From CAYUIG01 sp964444685 (GTDB lineage Bacteria; Gemmatimonadota; Gemmatimonadetes; Longimicrobiales; RSA9): a DNA stretch of 22,573 nt. A program made the position numbers and the translations under genes. Below the pieces are notes generated by a model. That model was not told the origin of the DNA and searched no databases. It was given only the letters and a program-made list of their open reading frames with translations. Position 1 is the stretch's first letter; every line of letters begins with the position of its first letter. The stretch spans positions 1 through 22,573 of the forward strand of contig CAYUIG010000051.1 in NCBI GenBank assembly GCA_964444685.1, given 5' to 3'. Below are positions 14,069 to 22,573 of this stretch, in pieces.

Positions 14069-16339
14069 CTACTTCACACGCAAGACCTTCAAACGCAGGC
14101 TTCCCGAGGCCGGACCGCCGGCCGGCGTGGTGAGCTTCAGGAGGCGGGCCACGCTGGCCGCGCCGGTGAACTCCATGATGGCTCCCGTGCCGCCGCGCAG
14201 TGCGGCGAGGTCGACAAGGAAGTTCCCGCCCGCAACACTGTGCATGCGCAGCGGCGTCGGGTCCGGGAAGGGATGCGGGTTTTCCTCGTCCACAGGGAAT
14301 ACATCCTGGTTCATGCCGAGGAAGATGTCCGGCGTGTTCCAGCTCGGCATCGTGTACAATGCGTCGACAGCGTATTCCGGATGGTCGTCGAGGGCGTGCG
14401 CGAGCAGCCAGTCGCCGAGGAGCTCCTCGAACGGCCGGCCCGCGCGCGCCTCGATGCTCGAGAACGGGTCGAGCACGGCCTCCGTCGTGAGTGCGCGCAG
14501 TAACGCCGATTCGCTCGACGCGTAGTGATCGATGACCCAGCGCAGGAAGGACCACCCGCTGCCGTAGAAGGTCGGGTCCGTCGCCACGGCGTACAGCGGG
14601 CTGCGGGTCTCTATGGATGCGAGATAGTTGTAGACGTAATAGAAGTGGTCGTACATCGCGAACGGCCTGCCGGCACACTCCGGCAACGTGGGGCGGCGCT
14701 CGCAGAACAGGCTGGCCTGGAAGGTCGTGTTGCCGTGCTGTGCGTAGCCGTGCGCTGCGCGGGCGTACAGCTCCTCGGCGATCATCGCCGTGGACTCCTC
14801 CATCCAGAGCGCGTCCTGGGCGAGCAGTGTGCCGCGCGAGAGCAGCTCCGCAAAGGACGCAATGTGCTTCGCCTCGTGCATCACCACCGTCCGCATCACG
14901 CGGAACCAGTGGGCGGCCGTGACGTTGCCCAGGCCGTCGGCGTCATCCTCGTCGCCCGGCAGTGTGGGCACGGTCGCGTAGAAGATCTCGGCCTTGTTGC
15001 CGGCCGGGCAGATGTCGGAGAGCAGATCGGCCGGCGTCACGAATCCCGCCAGGCTCTGCATATCGTTGATGGCGGGCGTGAAGAGCATGTAGATGCGCCC
15101 GTTCGCATCGGTCGAACCGTCGATCGCGAGCGGATTGCCGAAGTTCGCGGTCAGGAGCGGGAACATGTCGTTGTCGAAGGTCTGCCCCATCGCCTGGAAC
15201 ATCGCGTCCATCGTGCCGGCGAGCGGCGCGTTGATGTCCTCGAGCACGACGGCGTGCGTGCCGACGTGGACGACGCGGGCGCTGACGGTGGCCGCCACGC
15301 CGAAGCAGGTATTCCCGTTCGCGGCGTCGGGAACCTTCAGCGTCAGGATATCGCCCACGTTGGGTACGGCGGCCATCGCCGCCGACGGATCGCGGAGTGC
15401 TGCGCGCGGCGGGCGCGGGACGCGCAGCAGCTCGGCATCGTGGCGCAGGATCCGGTCGTGCGCGCGCCGGCGCCTGTCGAACTCTGGTGCAGGCCGCACG
15501 CGCAACGCCTGGTCGAAGCTGAACTGTACCGGGGCGCCCGCGCCGGGCACGCTCCCGGTGAAGCGCACGGCGGTGGTGCCGGCGGGCTGGCCGACGCTGG
15601 ACACGACGGCCATGAACGTCCCGGCGCTGAGCAGCTCGGTGCAGTGTGCGTCCGGCCCGTCGAGCGCGTAGCTGTCGCCGACGGCGAGATTGCGGCGGTC
15701 GGTGACGCGCAGCGGGTGCGTGAACGCGGCGGTCGCGCCGAACACCTCCAGGTCCACCCCAACCTCGCCCGTGGGCAGGCAGGGCACGATCACGGTCAGT
15801 CGCGTGGGCTGGGCCGCCTGCACCGTGGCGGGCACGCCGCCGATCCTGACCACGTTCTCCGCCGGCACGCTGCTGAAGCCGGATCCGTCGATGATAAGGT
15901 GGCCGCGCACTGGCATGCTGTCGGGACTGGCGCCGGTCACCACGGGCGCCGGTACCGCCTGCACCGTGAAGGTGGCCGGGCTCAGGCCATCCACCGCTGC
16001 GTGAATCGTGATCGTGCCGGTCTGGCTGCCCACGGTCACGGACGTGCGGGCGGTGCCGTCGCCGCCGGTCGAGGTCGTAGCGGGCGAGATCACGGCGTCA
16101 CCGGACGCGACGGTCCACGAAACGCTCACACCCGACGCGGGATCGCCCGCGCCATCGAGGACGCGGACTGCGAGCGAGTCCACGAGCTGTGCGCCGAGCG
16201 CGCGTTTCTGGCCGTTGCCCGCGAGCACGACGATGGCCGTCGGGTCGTCCGGGTCCGTGCTCGGGCCGGAGGTATCGGAGCACGCGAACAGCAGGATGGA
16301 GAGCGCGGCCAGGCGGGCCGCCCGGGTGTCGAACGTCAT
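14069..16339 (-). CDS. lipoprotein with Ig-like and IPT/TIG domains and HEXXH protease-like region
   Basis: A 756-residue exported protein. The signal peptide ends in LLFAC (16-20), giving lipidation at Cys20 (Phe at -2 is atypical), followed by a Ser/Thr/Pro/Asp linker. Residues about 33-128 form a bacterial Ig-like (BIG1-type) domain (SVSWTVASGDAVISP). About 133-212 form an IPT/TIG domain (PDSMPVRGHLIIDGSGF). A connecting region follows. The part from about 385 resembles peptidase family M30 (hyicolysin-like): DANGRIYMLFTPAIND (411-426), HEAKH (488-492, HEXXH), then WMEESTAMIAEE (512-523), where Glu515 would be the third zinc ligand. Surface proteolysis is inferred. Its ribosome site is weak. 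It is divergent from the microprotein/carB genes and lies upstream of a small unknown gene on the same strand. Confidence 0.8.
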   Translation of the reverse strand: MTFDTRAARLAALSILLFACSDTSGPSTDPDDPTAIVVLAGNGQKRALGAQLVDSLAVRVLDGAGDPASGVSVSWTVASGDAVISPATTSTGGDGTARTSVTVGSQTGTITIHAAVDGLSPATFTVQAVPAPVVTGASPDSMPVRGHLIIDGSGFSSVPAENVVRIGGVPATVQAAQPTRLTVIVPCLPTGEVGVDLEVFGATAAFTHPLRVTDRRNLAVGDSYALDGPDAHCTELLSAGTFMAVVSSVGQPAGTTAVRFTGSVPGAGAPVQFSFDQALRVRPAPEFDRRRRAHDRILRHDAELLRVPRPPRAALRDPSAAMAAVPNVGDILTLKVPDAANGNTCFGVAATVSARVVHVGTHAVVLEDINAPLAGTMDAMFQAMGQTFDNDMFPLLTANFGNPLAIDGSTDANGRIYMLFTPAINDMQSLAGFVTPADLLSDICPAGNKAEIFYATVPTLPGDEDDADGLGNVTAAHWFRVMRTVVMHEAKHIASFAELLSRGTLLAQDALWMEESTAMIAEELYARAAHGYAQHGNTTFQASLFCERRPTLPECAGRPFAMYDHFYYVYNYLASIETRSPLYAVATDPTFYGSGWSFLRWVIDHYASSESALLRALTTEAVLDPFSSIEARAGRPFEELLGDWLLAHALDDHPEYAVDALYTMPSWNTPDIFLGMNQDVFPVDEENPHPFPDPTPLRMHSVAGGNFLVDLAALRGGTGAIMEFTGAASVARLLKLTTPAGGPASGSLRLKVLRVK

Positions 16340-16356
16340 GTTGATCCGTCGACTGG

Positions 16357-16452
16357 GGTGGATAGCGCAGGGACTTGAACTCCCGTGCCGCGGTGTTGTT
16401 CCGGAGGGTTGCGGCAGGGGAACGCCGCGGCCACTTTCCTGCGACCCCCACC
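16357..16452. other. nested-stem structured element in a divergent intergenic region
   Basis: Three nested stems can be drawn. P1 is GGTGG (16357-16361) with CCACC (16448-16452). After a symmetric 4x4 internal loop, P2 is CGCAGG (16366-16371) with CCTGCG (16438-16443). P3 is GCCGCGG-T plus GTTCC (16387-16402, GTT bulged) with GGAAC-G-CCGCGGC (16419-16431). On the + strand the outer stem ends immediately before the ribosome site GGAG (16453-16456) of the microprotein gene. It could be a leader of that gene, of the minus-strand lipoprotein gene, or chance in GC-rich DNA. A tRNA T-arm-like string lies on the minus strand within it. Confidence 0.4.
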
Positions 16453-16461
16453 GGAGCGGAC

Positions 16462-16578
16462 ATGAACGACGCGGCGATCGTCACCTTCGTAGTGATAGCA
16501 GGCATCGTCTGGGGTGGTTTCGTGCTGATCGCAGTCACGGCGATCCGTAGAGAGAGCGGCCACGCCGGGAAGCGGTAG
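16462..16578 (+). CDS. MetS-like small subunit of an NSS transporter
   Basis: A 38-residue single-pass membrane protein. The start (MNDAAIVTF), the central IVWGGFVL (15-22, Trp17-Gly-Gly) and a basic tail (AIRRESGHAGKR, 27-38) match the pattern of MetS-type small subunits. In MetPS of Corynebacterium these pair with an NSS-family transporter and are needed for methionine/alanine import. It starts at an ATG 5 bases after GGAG (16453-16456) and ends 7 bases before the carB start. The NSS transporter it might serve lies about 10 kb away (4902-6371), so it is separated from its expected partner. The assignment rests on the short WGG pattern and topology, so it is moderately sure. Confidence 0.65.
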   Translation: MNDAAIVTFVVIAGIVWGGFVLIAVTAIRRESGHAGKR

Positions 16579-16585
16579 CGCGGAA

Positions 16586-19891
<3,306 letters not shown>

Positions 19892-19907
19892 ACTGCGGGA
19901 GGTGATG

Positions 19908-21509
19908 ATGCCGAAACGTGTGGGCGCTGTCCTGATGACCCTCGCGATCGCTGCGCCGGTCGCGGCGCAGCAGCGCGGGATGGAGCAGGCGCCGCCGCGT
20001 GCGGAAGGGGAGGGTCCGTTCGAGCGGATGATCATCCGCGGCGTCACGGTGATCGATGGCACGGGCGCGCCGCCGTATGGTCCTGTCGACATCGTGATCG
20101 AAGGCGACCGCATCGCGGCGATGCGCAGCGTCGGCGCACCGGGCCTGCCGATCGATCCCGCGCGCCGGCCGGGGAACGCTACGAAGGAAGTGGACGCGCA
20201 CGGCATGTACGTGCTACCCGGCTTCGTGGATTTGCATGCGCACACGGGTGGACGCCAGCAGGGCACCACGGCCGAGTACGTCTACAAGCTGTGGCTGGGG
20301 CACGGCGTCACCACGATCCGCGATCCCGGTTCGGGCAACGGCGTCGAGTGGACACTGACGGCGCGACGGCTGAGCGAGGCGAACGAGATCACGGCGCCGC
20401 GGGTGTTCGTGTACGTGCGTCCGGGCGCCGGCTGGGATGGCGGCTCGATCGACTCGCCGGAGCGCGCGCGTGCGTACGTGCGGTGGGCCGCGGAGCAGGG
20501 CGTCGACGGCTTCAAGCTGGGCTCGTACGATCCGCCGATCATGGCGGCGCTCATCGACGAAGCCGGGAAGCACGGGCTGGGCACGCAGGCGCACCTGGCG
20601 CAGACGGGTGTCGCGCGCATGGACGTGCTGGATGCGGCACGGCTCGGCCTCGGCTCGATGGAGCACTGGTACGGCCTGCCGGAGTCGCTCTTCGACGATC
20701 GCACGATCCAGGACTATCCGGCGGACTACAACTACAACGACGAGTACCACCGCTTCGGCCAGGCGGGCCGGCTGTGGAAGCAGGCGGCGAAGCAGGGGAG
20801 CGAGAAGTGGAACGACGTCATGGAGGAGCTGCTCTCGCTCGACTTCGTGCTGGACCCGACGATGACGATCTACGAGGCCAGTCGGGACGTCATGCGCGCG
20901 AAGAACGCGGACTGGCACGACGGCTACACGCTGCCTTCGCTGTGGCAGTTCTACCAGCCGAGCCGGGAGAGCCACGGCAGCTACTGGTTCGACTGGACGA
21001 CGCAGGACGAGATCGAGTGGAAGAACAACTTCCGCATCTGGATGTCCTTCCTGAACGAGTACAAGAATCGTGGCGGGAAGGTGTGCACCGGGTCGGACTC
21101 GGGATTCATCTACAAGCTCTACGGCTTCGACTACATCCGCGAGCTGGAGCTGCTCCAGGAGGCGGGCTTCCATCCGCTCGAGGTGGTGCGTTCGGCCACG
21201 CTGTGCGGCGCGGAGACGCTGATGGCGCCGAAGGGGCGGCCGATCGAGTTCGGCATCCTGCGCGAAGGGATGCTCGCGGACATGGTGATCGTGCCGGAAA
21301 ACCCGTTGCACAACTTCAAGGTGCTGTACGGCACGGGAACGGTCCGGCTGGACGAGCAGGGACAGCCGGTGACGGTCGGTGGTGTGCGGTGGACGATCAA
21401 GGACGGCATCCTGTTCGACGCGAAGCAGCTACTCGCGGACGTGGCCCGGATGGTCGAGGAGGCGAAGGCGCGGCAGCCGGTGTCCACGTCTTCGAGCGAC
21501 GGTCACTGA
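19908..21509 (+). CDS. secreted amidohydrolase-superfamily metal-dependent hydrolase
   Basis: A 533-residue exported enzyme of the amidohydrolase superfamily (imidazolonepropionase/prolidase-like branch). The signal peptide covers residues 1-20, with likely cleavage after VAA (18-20). Metal-site residues are in order: HAH (His110, His112) in LPGFVDLHAH, a possible carboxylated Lys203 in DGFKLGSYDP, His229 in TQAHLAQ, His253 in SMEHW, and Asp397 in CTGSDSG. The start ATG at 19908 is 5 bases after GGGAGG (19897-19902). An ATG at 19905 is also possible. It follows carB by 16 bases and overlaps the G-run region's downstream edge, so it may be co-transcribed. Substrate is unknown; secreted relatives include peptidase-like and cyclic amide hydrolases. 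Confidence 0.88.
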   Translation: MPKRVGAVLMTLAIAAPVAAQQRGMEQAPPRAEGEGPFERMIIRGVTVIDGTGAPPYGPVDIVIEGDRIAAMRSVGAPGLPIDPARRPGNATKEVDAHGMYVLPGFVDLHAHTGGRQQGTTAEYVYKLWLGHGVTTIRDPGSGNGVEWTLTARRLSEANEITAPRVFVYVRPGAGWDGGSIDSPERARAYVRWAAEQGVDGFKLGSYDPPIMAALIDEAGKHGLGTQAHLAQTGVARMDVLDAARLGLGSMEHWYGLPESLFDDRTIQDYPADYNYNDEYHRFGQAGRLWKQAAKQGSEKWNDVMEELLSLDFVLDPTMTIYEASRDVMRAKNADWHDGYTLPSLWQFYQPSRESHGSYWFDWTTQDEIEWKNNFRIWMSFLNEYKNRGGKVCTGSDSGFIYKLYGFDYIRELELLQEAGFHPLEVVRSATLCGAETLMAPKGRPIEFGILREGMLADMVIVPENPLHNFKVLYGTGTVRLDEQGQPVTVGGVRWTIKDGILFDAKQLLADVARMVEEAKARQPVSTSSSDGH

Positions 21510-21531
21510 GACCGCAGCCGGCGCGCGCCTG

Positions 21532-22518
21532 ATGGCGTCGCCGGTTGCGCTCGTGCTGCACGCGGACTGCGCGCGCCACGACCCCGGCTGGGGTCATCCG
21601 GAGCATCAGGGGCGCCTGCCCGCGATCGTGTCCGCACTCGAGGCGGACTCGCCCGCACTGCACGAGCACGTCCTCCAGATCCAGCCGGAGCCGGCCCCGT
21701 CGGAAGCGCTCGCGCGCGTTCACCCGCCCGCGTACATCGCATCCATTGCGGCAGCGGTCGAGGCTGCCGCCGCGTCGGGCACACAGGTGCGCCTGGATGC
21801 GGACACGGCCGTGAGCGACGCGTCGTGGGACGCGGCAACGGCGGCTGCGGGGTGCGCGATCGAAGCGGCGCGCCGGGTCGCCCATGGGGATGCGCCCACG
21901 GCGTTCGCGCTGTCGCGGCCGCCCGGCCATCACGCTCCGCCCGACCGGGCGATGGGCTTCTGCCTCTTCAACAACGTGGCGGTCGCGGCGCGGGCGCTCC
22001 AGGCCGAGCACGATGTCGGCCGCGTGCTGATCGTGGATTGGGATGTGCACCACGGGAACGGCACCCAGGACGCCTTCTATCGGGACCCTTCGGTATACTA
22101 TCTCTCACAGCACCAGCATCCGTGGTATCCGGGCACGGGGCGGAGCGACGAGCGCGGCACCGGTCCCGGGCAGGGCACGACGCGCAACGTGCCCGTGCCG
22201 GCGGGGCTGCCGGTCCGGGCGTACATGGAAGCGTTCGAGGCCGCGCTCGACGCCACGCTGCACGAGTTCAAGCCCGAGTTCGTGCTGGTTTCGGCGGGGT
22301 TCGACTGCCTGCGCGGCGACCCGCTGGGCGGACAGCTCCTGGAACCGGAGGATCTCCACGCCATGACGCGGCTGCTTATGGATGCGACTGACGCGACAGC
22401 CGAGGGGCGGATCGTGATGGCGCTCGAGGGCGGTTACCATCCGAAGCGCATGGGACTCGGCGTGGTGCGGGTACTGCGCGCACTGGCGGGGCTGCCGCCG
22501 CGCGAGGAACGATCATGA
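21532..22518 (+). CDS. histone deacetylase-family protein (class II / acetylpolyamine amidohydrolase-like)
   Basis: Zinc-dependent deacetylase of the arginase/deacetylase fold, 328 residues. The active-site pieces are complete: RPPGHHA (129-135; His133-His134), GFCLFNN (142-148), DWDVHHGNGTQ (169-179; zinc ligands Asp171 and His173), SAGFDCLRGDPLG (254-266; zinc ligand Asp258) and LEGGY (298-302; Tyr302). Bacterial members deacetylate acetylpolyamines, acetoin-related or protein substrates. Nothing in the sequence picks one. It starts 22 bases after the amidohydrolase gene, with no strong ribosome site visible just before the ATG. It has no signal peptide, so it is cytoplasmic. It is probably in the same transcriptional unit as its upstream neighbour. 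Confidence 0.94.
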   Translation: MASPVALVLHADCARHDPGWGHPEHQGRLPAIVSALEADSPALHEHVLQIQPEPAPSEALARVHPPAYIASIAAAVEAAAASGTQVRLDADTAVSDASWDAATAAAGCAIEAARRVAHGDAPTAFALSRPPGHHAPPDRAMGFCLFNNVAVAARALQAEHDVGRVLIVDWDVHHGNGTQDAFYRDPSVYYLSQHQHPWYPGTGRSDERGTGPGQGTTRNVPVPAGLPVRAYMEAFEAALDATLHEFKPEFVLVSAGFDCLRGDPLGGQLLEPEDLHAMTRLLMDATDATAEGRIVMALEGGYHPKRMGLGVVRVLRALAGLPPREERS

Positions 22519-22531
22519 TGGGAGGTTCGCA

Positions 22532-22573
22532 GTGAACGATGTGGTGCCCGACTTCGCGCGGCTGAAGCGCGAT
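22532..22573 (+). CDS. first 14 codons of an unidentified gene
   Basis: A GTG at 22532 follows a strong ribosome site GGGAGG (22520-22525) at 6 bases. The 14 visible residues (MNDVVPDFARLKRD) have a helical look and no identifying motif. Weak resemblance to the start of HisI-type proteins is noted but not relied on. It is 13 bases after the deacetylase stop and probably belongs to the same operon. Confidence 0.55.
   Translation, partial: MNDVVPDFARLKRD

Noticed and set aside
14525..16378. Long + strand open frame opposite the Ig/TIG lipoprotein gene
   Set aside because: The minus-strand frame has a signal peptide, Ig and TIG domains and an HEXXH site. The + frame has only Arg/His/Gly-rich sequence.
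16355..16452. Possible tRNA or tmRNA gene on the minus strand
   Set aside because: Only a degenerate T-arm-like string is present. No acceptor stem of seven pairs, D-arm, anticodon arm or tmRNA tag frame can be drawn.
22532..22573. Assigning the terminal gene to hisI
   Set aside because: Fourteen residues are too few; the resemblance is only a short helical stretch.

Overview
The window is GC-rich (roughly two-thirds G+C by eye), densely coding DNA from a diderm bacterium. It has an Mla-type lipid transport cluster, two lipoproteins and a secreted amidohydrolase. Gene content and style (a single-chain glycyl-tRNA synthetase, an Ig/TIG metalloprotease lipoprotein, many GTG starts, purine-rich ribosome binding sites, overlapping genes) suggest Gemmatimonadota or a similar high-GC diderm. 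That placement is an inference, since no marker here fixes the phylum.

Layout. (1) 1-3336, + strand: the 3' end of a ParA-like ATPase gene, then mlaE-mlaF-mlaD homologues and a small membrane protein. (2) 3337-3557: intergenic region with an inverted array of 7-bp repeats and a likely promoter. (3) 3558-6371: glycyl-tRNA synthetase and a sodium-dependent (NSS) transporter. (4) 6400-12883: a tightly packed run of a minimal zincin, an unknown protein, PolX, endonuclease III, a DUF255 thioredoxin-fold protein and an HD-domain hydrolase, closed by a strong hairpin at 12889-12922. (5) 12930-16339: small, mostly unknown genes on both strands, including an AT-hook protein and a tiny lipoprotein, then a large minus-strand lipoprotein with Ig and TIG domains and an HEXXH protease-like region. 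(6) 16340-22573, + strand: a structured intergenic element, a 38-residue MetS-like microprotein, carB, a secreted amidohydrolase, a histone-deacetylase-family enzyme and the first 14 codons of another gene. No gap exceeds 300 bases; the largest is 3337-3557.

The most unusual points are these. The PolX homologue keeps all nine PHP metal ligands but appears to have lost all three polymerase aspartates and the nucleotide-binding GS motif, and it sits in a translationally coupled cluster with Nth. The MetS-like NSS small subunit is about 10 kb from the only NSS transporter in view and is preceded by a nested-stem structure. The inverted repeat upstream of glyS is built from alternating, mutually complementary heptads. 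I see no CRISPR array, transposase, integrase, rRNA or intact tRNA. None of the individual signals amounts to a demonstrated new system.
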